64,000 nucleotides of DNA from Butyricimonas synergistica DSM 23225 (GCF_000379665.1 NZ_KB903360.1:312175-376174), one strand, 5' to 3'. Positions 55,765 to 63,995 are shown, numbered from the stretch's first letter. A program made the numbers and translations. Notes: generated by a model from the letters alone, not told the origin.

Positions 55765-56451
55765 TTACAAAACTTTCCGTTTCGGCACGGTAGCCACGAA
55801 ATCTTTCAAGTAAAAAGGCTCGAAATAAGCCACATTTTCAAAATCCGCCGCCTTGAATTTCTTCTCGGCAAGCATTATCATATTTGTGGCAGAAGTCGCC
55901 ACACCCGAAATAAATTCGGCATTCGGGTGGCGAATAATATCTTTTACCTTATCGCTCCCATTCCCGAAGAAGAACATTTTGTGTCCTTCCAGCAAATCGG
56001 CAAACGCCCCCTCCTCGATCACCTCGGCATGGATATCCCACACGACAAGCCCTTCCCGATCGAAAACTGCCATGTACACTTCCATGCGACGGGCGTCAAT
56101 CATGGAGCAATACAATCCCTCTTCGCCCCGTCTTCGAGCAACGGCATTCGCCAAAGCCTCCAAAGTACTCACGGCAATCAACGGTTTGCCCGCTCCGAAA
56201 CAAATTCCCTTTGCCAGAGAAACCCCGATGCGCAATCCCGTGTACGACCCCGGTCCCATGCTCACGGCTACCGCATCCAGATCATTTGCCGTCAAGCCGT
56301 TCTCTTTCAGCAAATCATCCGCATACACGCCCAATAAAGTAGAATGATTGAATCCCTCGTCGTTTTCTTTCAACGCAATCACGTTACCCTCCCGGGCTAT
56401 TGCCACGGAACAAACATCCGTCGATGTATCGATATTTAAAATTAAAGCCAT
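55765..56451 (-). CDS. tsaB: tRNA threonylcarbamoyladenosine synthesis protein TsaB
   Basis: Protein of 228 residues of the ASKHA fold: NIDTSTDVCSVAIAREGNVI at the start and SMGPGSYTGLRIGVSLAKGI, the TsaB signature. It scaffolds TsaD in making t6A at tRNA position 37. It is 23 bp after tsaC, the enzyme that makes its substrate, so two steps of the same pathway are co-expressed. Confidence 0.97.
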   Translation of the reverse strand: MALILNIDTSTDVCSVAIAREGNVIALKENDEGFNHSTLLGVYADDLLKENGLTANDLDAVAVSMGPGSYTGLRIGVSLAKGICFGAGKPLIAVSTLEALANAVARRRGEEGLYCSMIDARRMEVYMAVFDREGLVVWDIHAEVIEEGAFADLLEGHKMFFFGNGSDKVKDIIRHPNAEFISGVATSATNMIMLAEKKFKAADFENVAYFEPFYLKDFVATVPKRKVL

Positions 56452-56474
56452 AAAACAATTGAAAATTGAAATAA

Positions 56475-57050
56475 CTACTTCCTAATGATTTGAATCTCGC
56501 CTCCGGCACCCAGCTTGATAATACTCGAGGGGGCGGGATTAGCGGTTTCATTCCTGCGGAAATCCACGACGTAATCGACAGCCGATTTCACGGTATCGCT
56601 GATCTCGGCAAAACACTTCGGGGAAGGTTCCCCGCTGATGTTGGCAGAAGTCGACACGATAGGTTTACGGAAACGGTAAAGCAACGCTTTCGTGAAAACC
56701 TCCGAGGTAATCCGGATACCGATTGTCCCGTCCGCCGCAATCAGATTCTTCGCCATATTCTTCGCCCCCGGGTAAATAATCGTCATCGGTTTATCGTTTA
56801 CTTCCAGCAAATCGTAAGCGACATCGGGCACCTCCACGTAAGAAGCCAGTTTCCCAACATCATCCAGCAGCACGAGCATCGCTTTCGAGTCCTCCCGGCG
56901 CTTCAACTCGTACACTTTTCTCACCGCCTCCTCGTTCGTGGCATCACACCCGATGCCCCATATCGTGTCCGTCGGATAAAGAATTACCCCACCATTTCTT
57001 AAAATTTCGCAAGCCTCGCGAACTTCTTCTTTCAATTTCTCATCATTCAT
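56475..57050 (-). CDS. tsaC: L-threonylcarbamoyladenylate synthase
   Basis: YrdC/Sua5-fold enzyme of 191 residues that makes threonylcarbamoyl-AMP from threonine, bicarbonate and ATP. Visible motifs: GGVILYPTDTIWGIGCDATN, KxR-type LKRREDSKAMLVL and PIVSTSANISGEPSP. First gene of the tsaC-tsaB-methyltransferase operon; a matching promoter lies at 57077-57108. YciO-type relatives are similar, but the tsaB neighbour favours TsaC. Confidence 0.93.
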   Translation of the reverse strand: MNDEKLKEEVREACEILRNGGVILYPTDTIWGIGCDATNEEAVRKVYELKRREDSKAMLVLLDDVGKLASYVEVPDVAYDLLEVNDKPMTIIYPGAKNMAKNLIAADGTIGIRITSEVFTKALLYRFRKPIVSTSANISGEPSPKCFAEISDTVKSAVDYVVDFRRNETANPAPSSIIKLGAGGEIQIIRK

Positions 57051-57076
57051 GAAACCTGATTCTAGTATAGATGGAA

Positions 57077-57108
57077 CGAAAGTACGAAGTTTATGGCAGA
57101 ATCACAAA
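57077..57108 (-). promoter_or_regulatory. Promoter of the tsaC-tsaB operon
   Basis: On the minus strand TTTG (57108-57105), a 20-bp spacer and TACTTTCG (57084-57077), one mismatch to TAnnTTTG, about 27 bp before the ATG. Confidence 0.6.
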
Positions 57109-57176
57109 TACAGGAAGAAAATAGAGGTTTCACGCAAAAATAATAGTGATAACCTGTAAAAATCCATACTGAAAAT

Positions 57177-57331
57177 AGTATTACTTCCGTGTGAATTCCG
57201 TATAAATTCCGTCATGAACGCTATAGAAACCCTATAAGAACCCTATATAAATAGCGTTCTTATAGTATAGCTATAACTTATAAATAATACTTTTACCGGA
57301 ATTAATACGGAATTCACACAGGTGTAATACT
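57177..57331 (+). repeat. Dispersed palindromic repeat, copy B (MITE-like, 35-bp terminal inverted repeats)
   Basis: 155 bp bounded by near-identical inverted ends of about 35 bp: both contain GTGTGAATTCCGTAT and AATTCCG and start AGTATTAC. Between them lies a core with TTCCGTCATGAACGCTATAG and tandem units of the type GAACCCTATA, shared with copy A at 30991-31142 in the opposite orientation. No coding capacity. It lies between the tsaC promoter and the IS982 relic, at the left end of the island. Confidence 0.8.
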
Positions 57332-57379
57332 TAATTTATGTAGTACTTCTATACATATCTGGTAGTTACACATTAGAAA

Positions 57380-57688
57380 ATCAAATCCAAAGAACCATTC
57401 CATCGAGCATTTCCCCCTCTCGGAAAGCCACTGAAATGTCTTATGAATCAATACTCATTGGTTACGGCACACACGCAAGGGAGTGAAATCTGCAAAGCAG
57501 ATACCCGTGCAGGTTCCTAAAAGCACCTCTTTGATGAAGATTGCCCATGGGAGTAACATCCGGTTGGATTTGTTACGATGCTTATGGGATGTATCCTTAA
57601 GCATATACTTTTCTTATAGGATTGCAAATTCCTCGCAAAAATCGTCAGCCATACAATAAATTTCTGTAATTTTAGCCTTCAAGAACAT
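57380..57688 (-). pseudogene. Relic of an IS982-family transposase
   Basis: Reading the minus strand from ATG 57688 gives MFLKAKITEIYCMADDFCEE, the start of IS982-type transposases, then a TAA at 57616. The same frame resumes EKYMLKDTSHKHRNKSNRM, jumps by an in-frame deletion (near 57556) into LLPWAIFIKEVLLGTCTGIC, keeps the first catalytic Asp (FADFTPLRVCRNQ), hits TGA at 57457, and goes on VLIHKTFQWLSERGKCSMEW and FFGF. Two stops, a deletion and a missing C-terminal half make it inactive. The family call rests on recalled similarity to Bacteroides IS982 transposases. Confidence 0.8.
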
Positions 57689-57819
57689 CGTGGTAATAAA
57701 AAAGTCATACTTTGTTTTGCAATCTAGACAATATGAATAAATTATTGAAATATACTGCCAAACAGGAAATGTTTTAAATTGAAACCCTACAGAAATCCTA
57801 TTGCAATAGAAATTACTAT

Positions 57820-57850
57820 TTTGTATGTTTAGTGATTTTATTTATTTTTG
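57820..57850 (+). promoter_or_regulatory. Promoter of the serine recombinase gene (-33 TTTG, N19, -7 TATTTTTG)
   Basis: TTTG (57820-57823), a 19-bp spacer and TATTTTTG (57843-57850) match both halves of the Bacteroidota consensus. The start codon follows within about 16-22 bp. Confidence 0.75.
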
Positions 57851-57865
57851 CTTGTAAATAAAACA

Positions 57866-59686
57866 ATGGTTATGAAAAAAGGAGCATTATTATTAAGGGT
57901 TTCTACTGAACAGCAGGAATTTGAAAGTCAAAAAAATGAACTAATTCCTATTGCAGAGGGATTGGGATACAAAATATCAGATGATTTAATCTTTGGGCAA
58001 TTTATTACAGGTAAGGATGATTATAGAGGACGAGAAAGAGAATCAATCACAGCACTAAAAGAAGCTTGTAGAAGTGGTAAAGTAGATGCTATTTTTATAT
58101 GGGAAGTAAGCCGCTTAAGCCGAAGCAGTATTGCTGGGCGAATGTTCATCAATGAATTTAATGAAATGAAGATCCCAATATATTTTAAAGATCGAAATAT
58201 TTGGACATTAGACCCAGAAACTTTAGAAGAAGATAACACTACGAAAATGATAATAGGTTTGTTTTTTGATTTTGCTGAGGCAGAATTAAAAACAATGAGA
58301 AATAGAATGATGAGAGGTAAAAGAAGAAATGCTTCAGATGGGTTGGCAACGGGAGGTTATCTAAATTATGGATACGAGAAAGAGCTTGAAACAGGTAAGA
58401 TACAAATTTGTGAAGAAGAAGCTATTTTTGTAAAGGACTTGTTTCAAAAGTATTCAACAGGACAATATAGTTTAGGAGATCTTGTTAGATATGCAAATAG
58501 TACTCCTAATTTACCTAGATATAAAAAAAATAGTAAAAGAGGGGAGTTCACAACCAACACAGGACGTTTAAAATCAATCTCAACAGTCCATTGGAATAAA
58601 GCTGTTATCAGAGGTATGCTTAAAAATTTGATATATATAGGAAAAAGTCATTTCCAAGACATTACTAAAAGTGTTCCTGCTATTGTGGATAAGAATCTAT
58701 TCGATCAAGTTCAAGAAAGGCTTGCCAAAAATCCAAAGACAAAAGAGAAAAGTAGAAAACATACACATTTATTGCAAAAATTAATGATTTGTGGATTTTG
58801 TAACAATATGTTTTACGGGCATTACAGTTATAAAGGTAATCATTACATCTGTTCTAGTTTTAATACTACACATTTAAATTGTGGAAATTCATCGTTAGGA
58901 TACGAAAAAGTGGAATCTATTATATGGGACTTTGTAAAAAAACATACTTACATTTTCAACAAAATCGAGGAAAAAGAGAAAGAAGAGTTTAAAAAGGAGT
59001 TAATGACACAAAAGGAAGAGTTAATTAAGGACAGAAATAGGACAGAACAAGAAATAAATAAACAAGCTAAAGCTATTGATAATTTACTTGATATGGTTGC
59101 AAATGGTGTCTTTACCATGCAAGACATCCAACGTAAGAAGAAAAGTATAGATCAAGATATTGAAAAATATAACAATGATCTTGCAAAGATAGAATCAAGT
59201 CTCACTCTGATAGAGATAAAACTCAATAAAATAGATAACCAACTTTTAACAGAAGATGATATTTTAGAACTAGAACAAAGTAGACAAAAAATGAAAGATA
59301 TTATCAATTTGGCTATTGAAAATATAAAAGTGTATAGAATTAATCGTAGTAATGTAGTTTTACAAATCGCATTAGTAAATAAAGTGGTAAATATTCTCTA
59401 TATGTATAGAGCAAGGAAACATTTTCGTTATTATTATATTGATGATGACGTTGCAACCTTTCTACCTCATAATGAAATTCCAGAATTTGTTAAACATAAG
59501 ATAGTAGATGTTTGTTTTGAAGTAACTTCTAACAATAATTCTGTATTTGGAGAAGAGATATTTGGAAATTACAGTTATTCTCAAATGTGCGAAATATTAG
59601 AGCGTTATAATCAATATGAAGATTACAAACCTTTTGAAAAGATGATTGTTTACACTAAAAAGGATAAATCTATCCCCTCATTTTAG
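57866..59686 (+). CDS. Large serine recombinase
   Basis: Site-specific recombinase of about 606 residues. The N-terminal catalytic domain (about 1-150) has the nucleophile Ser in LLLRVSTEQQEFESQ and the arginines of IWEVSRLSRSS; next is a Recombinase domain (about 165-280), a zinc ribbon (ICGFCNNMFYG, then ICSSFNTTHLNCG) and a coiled coil (about 365-470). Large serine recombinases integrate or excise mobile elements. Starts at ATG 57866 or 57872 fit the promoter; a TTG at 57848 would overlap the -7 box and is rejected. AT-rich codon use differs from the core genes to the left, which fits transfer. Its stop codon lies inside the terminator hairpin. Confidence 0.93.
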   Translation: MVMKKGALLLRVSTEQQEFESQKNELIPIAEGLGYKISDDLIFGQFITGKDDYRGRERESITALKEACRSGKVDAIFIWEVSRLSRSSIAGRMFINEFNEMKIPIYFKDRNIWTLDPETLEEDNTTKMIIGLFFDFAEAELKTMRNRMMRGKRRNASDGLATGGYLNYGYEKELETGKIQICEEEAIFVKDLFQKYSTGQYSLGDLVRYANSTPNLPRYKKNSKRGEFTTNTGRLKSISTVHWNKAVIRGMLKNLIYIGKSHFQDITKSVPAIVDKNLFDQVQERLAKNPKTKEKSRKHTHLLQKLMICGFCNNMFYGHYSYKGNHYICSSFNTTHLNCGNSSLGYEKVESIIWDFVKKHTYIFNKIEEKEKEEFKKELMTQKEELIKDRNRTEQEINKQAKAIDNLLDMVANGVFTMQDIQRKKKSIDQDIEKYNNDLAKIESSLTLIEIKLNKIDNQLLTEDDILELEQSRQKMKDIINLAIENIKVYRINRSNVVLQIALVNKVVNILYMYRARKHFRYYYIDDDVATFLPHNEIPEFVKHKIVDVCFEVTSNNNSVFGEEIFGNYSYSQMCEILERYNQYEDYKPFEKMIVYTKKDKSIPSF

Positions 59687-59700
59687 GGGAATAGATTTAT
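59664..59700. terminator. Bidirectional terminator between the two recombinase genes
   Basis: Arms ATAAATCTATCCCC (59664-59677) and GGGGAATAGATTTAT (59686-59700), one bulged base. It overlaps the stop of the serine recombinase gene and lies 3 bp past the end of the convergent tyrosine recombinase gene. On the minus strand a TTTTT follows. Confidence 0.8.
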
Positions 59701-59703
59701 AAG

Positions 59704-60291
59704 CTAGAAAGATAAAGATTCATAAGTTTGTGCTACTTCTTCTTGTCTTAAACCAATATATCTTTTAGTAATGGCTAAAGATGAATGATTAAACATATCC
59801 ATGAGCATAACTAATGCCTTTTCTGCGTTCTCTGGATTCTGGTTATAAACCTGTCTTCCAAAAGTTTTCCGTAAAGTATGACAAGAGAAGTTTTTTATAT
59901 TTAGTTTGTACTTAATTTTGATCTGTTTTAGAATCCGATTTAGTTGTTGTGTTGAATAAATTGTCCCTTTTTGGCTTAGAAAAATAGGAGCATTTAGGCA
60001 TATCGGTTTTATGTTATTATAGCAATCAGCTATAAATTTTTTTAATTGTGAAGAAATTGGAATGCTTCTTTTTTTTGCCGTTTTATGCTCTGTAATTATG
60101 ATTTCATCTTTATCTAAAATCAACAACCAAGTGAGTTGTTTTATATCGTACACTCGTAATCCCCAGAAAGATCCAAGTGTGATAAATAAAGCGATTTTGT
60201 GATTATTGTCTTGTATTAGTTTTCTTACAAGATTAAGCATATCATCCCAATCTAAACAGTCTGCTGTGGTGTTAGTATATTTTAAACTCAT
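59704..60291 (-). CDS. Compact tyrosine recombinase (catalytic domain only)
   Basis: Protein of about 195 residues (start ATG 60291, MSLKYTNTT; an ATG nine codons upstream is also in frame). The catalytic set is complete: Arg in GLRVYDI, Lys in HKTAKKRSIPI, HTLRKTF (His-x-x-Arg), His in FNHSSLAITKRY and the nucleophile Tyr in that same RYIGL segment. The N-terminal SAM-like core-binding domain of phage-type integrases is missing, as in other minimal recombinases. It may act on the imperfect direct repeats upstream (60630 and 60753) or on the island ends; that is a guess. Confidence 0.88.
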   Translation of the reverse strand: MSLKYTNTTADCLDWDDMLNLVRKLIQDNNHKIALFITLGSFWGLRVYDIKQLTWLLILDKDEIIITEHKTAKKRSIPISSQLKKFIADCYNNIKPICLNAPIFLSQKGTIYSTQQLNRILKQIKIKYKLNIKNFSCHTLRKTFGRQVYNQNPENAEKALVMLMDMFNHSSLAITKRYIGLRQEEVAQTYESLSF

Positions 60292-60629
60292 AATGTTCAA
60301 ATTTATAAGATACAACATATAAGTGAATGTTTTCTAGATCCCCCAAATAGTCTAGTTTTGTAAGTATTTGATAATGAGAGAAACGTTCACTAATAGACAA
60401 AGTGAACATTTTTAATGAAGTATGATAATTGGAAACTATATCCATGCTAGTTTTTTGTAATGGAGCTAGAATTATAAATTTTGAAAATCTAGTGAGGCAT
60501 GGATTTTTCTCTCTAGTGTAAAGAGAAGTTTCTAATGAAATTCATAAGATAACAAGTAAAAATGATGCTTTACAAATTATCTTATCCTCAACACTTCGAA
60601 GATATTTATATTCTATATAATAACAGATC

Positions 60630-60664
60630 GAAGTGTAGGTAGTCGAAATTTAGCTAGTGTTGTT
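60630..60664 (+). repeat. Imperfect direct repeat, copy 1
   Basis: Begins GAAGTGTAGGT and continues with GAAATTTAG and GTGTTG-like sequence; it matches copy 2 at 60753 over about 33 bp with several differences. Candidate recombination site or remnant of duplication. Confidence 0.5.
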
Positions 60665-60752
60665 CATAAGTCTTCATTTTATAAATTATCTAATATCTTT
60701 TTGTTGTGTGTGGTTGAATTTGAACTTTATATAAAGTGATATATCATTATTT

Positions 60753-60787
60753 GAAGTGTAGGTGATAGAGATTTAGTAGGTGGTGGT
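60753..60787 (+). repeat. Imperfect direct repeat, copy 2
   Basis: Begins GAAGTGTAGGT and continues with GAGATTTAG and GGTGGTG, matching copy 1 at 60630, 123 bp apart in the same orientation. Confidence 0.5.
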
Positions 60788-60850
60788 GATAGTTCTTTGT
60801 TTTTTTTGAATGATTTTGTTGATTATGGAGTAGGAGAGTAGTTTTATAAG

Positions 60851-60876
60851 AAAAGGTGCGCATTTTGACGCACCTT
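60851..60876 (-). terminator. Terminator of the BACON/LRR lipoprotein gene
   Basis: Arms AAGGTGCG (60853-60860) and CGCACCTT (60869-60876) with an eight-base loop; on the minus strand TTTTC follows. It starts 9 bp after the gene end. Confidence 0.88.
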
Positions 60877-60884
60877 CTTGATGT

Positions 60885-63158
60885 TTAAAAATAAGAATTA
60901 ATTCTCCAACCTTTTTCTTCTGCAATGGAAGTGTCCCATTTATCGTCAATCCAAAGGGTTGAAATAGATTTTCCATTATCATATTTGCCCATAGGTAGAC
61001 TATTTAAAAGGTTATTGACAGATTCTTGTGTGAATGGATTATCGGTACAATATAGCTCAACTATTTTTGTATTTGTACTTAAATCTAATGAACTTAGTTG
61101 ATTTTCTCCACAATCCAAATATATTAATTCAGAGCTTTTACTTAAATCTAGTGTCGTGATTTTATTTCCGCAACACTCTAAGAATGTTAATACTATATTT
61201 TTACTTAGGTCTAATGATGTGATATTATTAGCCATGCATTGTAAACTTTCTAGTGCTATATTTTTGCTTAAATCTAACGAACTCAATTCGTTATATTCAC
61301 ACTCTAAAAATCTTAGTGCAGTATTTTTACTTAAATCCAATGTCTTAAGATTTTGGTATAAAATGCCTAAAATAACTAGGTTAGGGGCTTTTGTAACGTC
61401 AATTTCTTCAATCATGTTTTTACACTTCTCATCACTCCAGATAGATGTTATTCCAGTCCCTTTGATAATAACTTGATATATGCCTTCTAATTTATATTGA
61501 TGTGTTGTTGAATTTGTGGTTTGTCCATCGCCCCACTTAACTTCCCAATCTTGTGGAATCTTATGGTATGCTCCATATTTTTCTTCTTTATCATCATTAA
61601 AATATTCAGGACTACTAAAAGGAGAGAATATGTCATTACGGTTTACTTTGATAGTAAGTATTATTTCATCCATTGTTGGAATCATCGGATTTTGTATAAT
61701 TTTCACCGTATCAGATAAATCACTGCCCTTGTCTTTTATAATAATTTCTGCTTTGCGCTCATTATAAGTAGTATTAGGCAATATATTATAATTTAGAGTG
61801 TTTGTTATCAAAGCCCTAGATAAATCAATTTTTTCTATCCATTTTTCAGCATCGGTAGAAAGCAAAATATCATATTCAATGTTACTCTTTATTTCAATAG
61901 ATATTTGTTGCCCTTCTGCTGGAATATCGTATTTTTTTTGTGTTAATATAATTATGTTGTTTTGTTTCTGGGTAATTCGTATAGTATCTGATAAATTACT
62001 ATTCTTGTCTTTTACAACAATTTCTGTAGCCCTTTGTTCATATGATGTGTTCTCGGATATGCTTAGATTGATAATATTCGTTATTAATGCTCTGGATTGA
62101 ATTTGTTTGATCCATTCTTTTGCATTGTCAGGAATGATAATGTCGTATTTAATGTTACTCTTGACTTCAATTTTAATATTTTGCCCTTCAGAGAGAATTT
62201 CATATTTTTTTTGTGTTAATATAATAGCGTTGACTTGTGTCTGGTTGATGTTAAGTGTGTCTGCAAGTTCACTATTTTTATCTTTGATAATCACTTTTGC
62301 AGAACGGTTGTCATAAGTCGGATTTGCTGCAATGTTGAATATAAGATTATCCACCCTTGAACTTCTGCTTGTGATTCGATTAACCCAATCTTTCACATCC
62401 TCCGGAATGATCACTTCATAATCGACATTACTCCTTAATTCAACATTTATATTCTCTCCCTCCGAAGAAACATTGTACGTGTCTTGTGTAAGAATCAATT
62501 CATCTTTTTGTGCTTGGTAAACATGAATTGTATCAGCTAAAGAGCTACTATTGTCTTTAATCACGATAATCCCCTCTCTTTTGTTGGTGGTTGGATTTGC
62601 TGAAATTTCAAAATTAAGATTCTTTGTTTCTAACCCTCTCCCAAGTTGTTTTGTCTCTACTTGCTTGATCCATTCGTTGTGTTCCTCTGGGATAATGGTG
62701 GAATAGCTAATGTTACTTTTAACTTCAACCGTAATGTTATCTCCTTCTGTTGGAATGTCATATTTTTCCTTGGTTAGAATAATCGCATCTTTTTTCTTCT
62801 GGGTGACGGTCATTACTTTTGTTGTCTCTCCTGCTTTAATGGTTAGATTGAAGTTTCTATCATCGTATTCGTCACTGGGATCAGCAATAGCTGTTATTGT
62901 AGAGTTTCCATTACCTTGGGTCGGATTAATTTTACACCATGTACTTGGGTTTGTAATAATCCAATCAAAATTGGAGGTGATAGAAAATGTTTTTTCTTCT
63001 CCTTCCGATTTAAATGTTAATTCACTTGGAGAGATTGTTAATGTTGTTTGTACCCCTCCATTCCCATTTGGATTGTTGGGATCATCAGTTCCACTATCTT
63101 TGCCACAATTTGCTAAAAGTGTCGATAATAATATAAATATAAATATTAATTTTCTCAT
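60885..63158 (-). CDS. Surface lipoprotein with five BACON domains and leucine-rich repeats
   Basis: Lipoprotein of 757 residues, lipobox LLANC (Cys18), then a low-complexity linker. Five BACON-type beta domains follow at about 38-121, 125-216, 219-306, 310-397 and 402-489; units 2-5 repeat openings like AIILTQKKYEILSEGQ and end in xxITQ. A PKD-like segment (498-567, WEVKWGDGQTT) leads to about five 21-residue LRRs (585-708, LDLSKNTALRFLECEYNEL type). BACON and LRR modules bind glycans or proteins at the surface of Bacteroidales. No enzyme domain is seen. AT-rich codon use places it with the island. Role: adhesion or ligand binding, inferred. Confidence 0.88.
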   Translation of the reverse strand: MRKLIFIFILLSTLLANCGKDSGTDDPNNPNGNGGVQTTLTISPSELTFKSEGEEKTFSITSNFDWIITNPSTWCKINPTQGNGNSTITAIADPSDEYDDRNFNLTIKAGETTKVMTVTQKKKDAIILTKEKYDIPTEGDNITVEVKSNISYSTIIPEEHNEWIKQVETKQLGRGLETKNLNFEISANPTTNKREGIIVIKDNSSSLADTIHVYQAQKDELILTQDTYNVSSEGENINVELRSNVDYEVIIPEDVKDWVNRITSRSSRVDNLIFNIAANPTYDNRSAKVIIKDKNSELADTLNINQTQVNAIILTQKKYEILSEGQNIKIEVKSNIKYDIIIPDNAKEWIKQIQSRALITNIINLSISENTSYEQRATEIVVKDKNSNLSDTIRITQKQNNIIILTQKKYDIPAEGQQISIEIKSNIEYDILLSTDAEKWIEKIDLSRALITNTLNYNILPNTTYNERKAEIIIKDKGSDLSDTVKIIQNPMIPTMDEIILTIKVNRNDIFSPFSSPEYFNDDKEEKYGAYHKIPQDWEVKWGDGQTTNSTTHQYKLEGIYQVIIKGTGITSIWSDEKCKNMIEEIDVTKAPNLVILGILYQNLKTLDLSKNTALRFLECEYNELSSLDLSKNIALESLQCMANNITSLDLSKNIVLTFLECCGNKITTLDLSKSSELIYLDCGENQLSSLDLSTNTKIVELYCTDNPFTQESVNNLLNSLPMGKYDNGKSISTLWIDDKWDTSIAEEKGWRINSYF

Positions 63159-63245
63159 AATTATATAACAATGTAGGTTTGTAAATAAGCTATTTCTTTA
63201 TTAAAAATTAAATATTAGGTGCTTTTTCACCATGATAGCGTGTTG

Positions 63246-63647
63246 CTATTTTAAAGTATGCCATTCTTCTTTATCGTAAGTAAGAGATAATTCATGTAGA
63301 AAATCACTAAACTCTTCTTTAATTCCCTTTAGGTTTATATCATGAATTTCTAAATCTTCAATATCCTTACATTGAATCATTTGTAGTAATAATTCTTTTA
63401 TCCCCTCAAATTTTTTGACAGGATAATTTTCATTTCCAATTTGGAATTGAAATATTGAATTTGGAGTTGAAAGTTGTTTTAACGAATGTTCTATTACTTG
63501 TTCCTCTTTTTTATAGAACTTTTCAATAGAATTGAGTTTCCATTGTTCTGTTTCTAATAAAGTATTGAATTTTTGTTGGACTTCTTTCAATTTTTCAATT
63601 CCTTTCCAAGAAAATTTGACTTCGAAAATATCCTGTGCTGTTTTCAT
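63246..63647 (-). CDS. Small unknown protein downstream of a structured RNA
   Basis: Protein of 133 residues, charged and mostly helical, likely coiled coil around 15-60 (KGIEKLKEVQQKFNTLLETE). No signal peptide or membrane helix, so probably cytoplasmic. I recognise no family. The N-terminal ATG (63647) is preceded by a small hairpin (TTACCC 63663-63668 with GGGTAA 63679-63684) and, 47 bp upstream, by the U tract of the structured RNA on the same strand. The next gene (BACON/LRR) starts 87 bp after its end. AT-rich, island-type composition. Confidence 0.7.
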   Translation of the reverse strand: MKTAQDIFEVKFSWKGIEKLKEVQQKFNTLLETEQWKLNSIEKFYKKEEQVIEHSLKQLSTPNSIFQFQIGNENYPVKKFEGIKELLLQMIQCKDIEDLEIHDINLKGIKEEFSDFLHELSLTYDKEEWHTLK

Positions 63648-63693
63648 ATAGCTAGATATTATTTACCCCAATCCCCAAGGGTAATTTAAATAT

Positions 63694-63982
63694 AAAAAAA
63701 GAAGTGTGGAGATTGCTAGCTTATTAATCTTGAGGTACGACCAAGTAACCTTCGCAGAAATAAACAGCCACCCCACACTAGACCATAATATATTTAGAAA
63801 TTATATATGGCAAGCATGAGCGTTTGTACCGTCTATCCTTCTGCTTTAAAATTGGTCGTTTTCAAGATTAGGATAAAACCAAACACTTCTTATTAAATAT
63901 GTCTGCCCCCCAGATTTCTCCAAAGGACACCACAAATGTAAATAATAATTAGCATTCTACAAACGCTCAACAGGGGTGGCTG
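63694..63982 (-). ncRNA. Candidate structured non-coding RNA, about 285 nt
   Basis: Read on the minus strand from just after a TATTTTTG -7 box, the predicted transcript starts CAGCCACCCC (63982-63973), then TGAGCGTTTGTA (63969-63958). Both pair with later segments, in nested order: TACAAACGCTCA (63828-63817) and GGGGTGGCTG (63774-63765). A final 7-9 bp stem (AGTGTGG 63779-63773 with CCACACT 63709-63703) encloses about 62 nt and runs into seven U (63700-63694). No long frame is open across it. The pairing is perfect over 10 and 12 bp, which is unlikely by chance at these positions. The RNA class is unknown to me. Confidence 0.6.
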
Positions 63983-63987
63983 CATGG

Positions 63988-63995
63988 CAAAAATA
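63988..63995 (-). promoter_or_regulatory. -7 promoter box of the candidate structured RNA
   Basis: On the minus strand TATTTTTG, a perfect TAnnTTTG. The predicted start falls at or near 63982, exactly where the first pairing arm begins. The -33 element would lie outside the window. Confidence 0.55.

Larger units (their letters stand above)
60319..60850. other. AT-rich non-coding stretch of the island
   Basis: About 530 bp upstream of the tyrosine recombinase gene. It holds two imperfect direct repeats, several short inverted repeats (GTTCACT 60386/AGTGAAC 60402; TCCATGC 60441/GCATGGA 60497) and many CTAG tetramers, but no supported gene. Confidence 0.5.

Noticed and set aside
57848-57865. 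TTG start for the serine recombinase
   Set aside because: It overlaps the -7 promoter box; ATG codons at 57866 and 57872 follow directly.
60275-60411. 45-codon minus-strand frame upstream of the tyrosine recombinase (MFTLSISERFSHYQ)
   Set aside because: Overlaps the recombinase start, has no family match and does not look like the missing core-binding domain.
63246-63647. Avd-type accessory protein of a diversity-generating retroelement
   Set aside because: Length and helical nature fit, but no RT, no template/variable repeat pair and no family motif are visible.
63765-63982. Retron-like msr/msd region (nested inverted repeats)
   Set aside because: No reverse transcriptase gene is present downstream on that strand; the downstream gene is a 133-residue protein without RT motifs. 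A retron cannot be supported inside the window.
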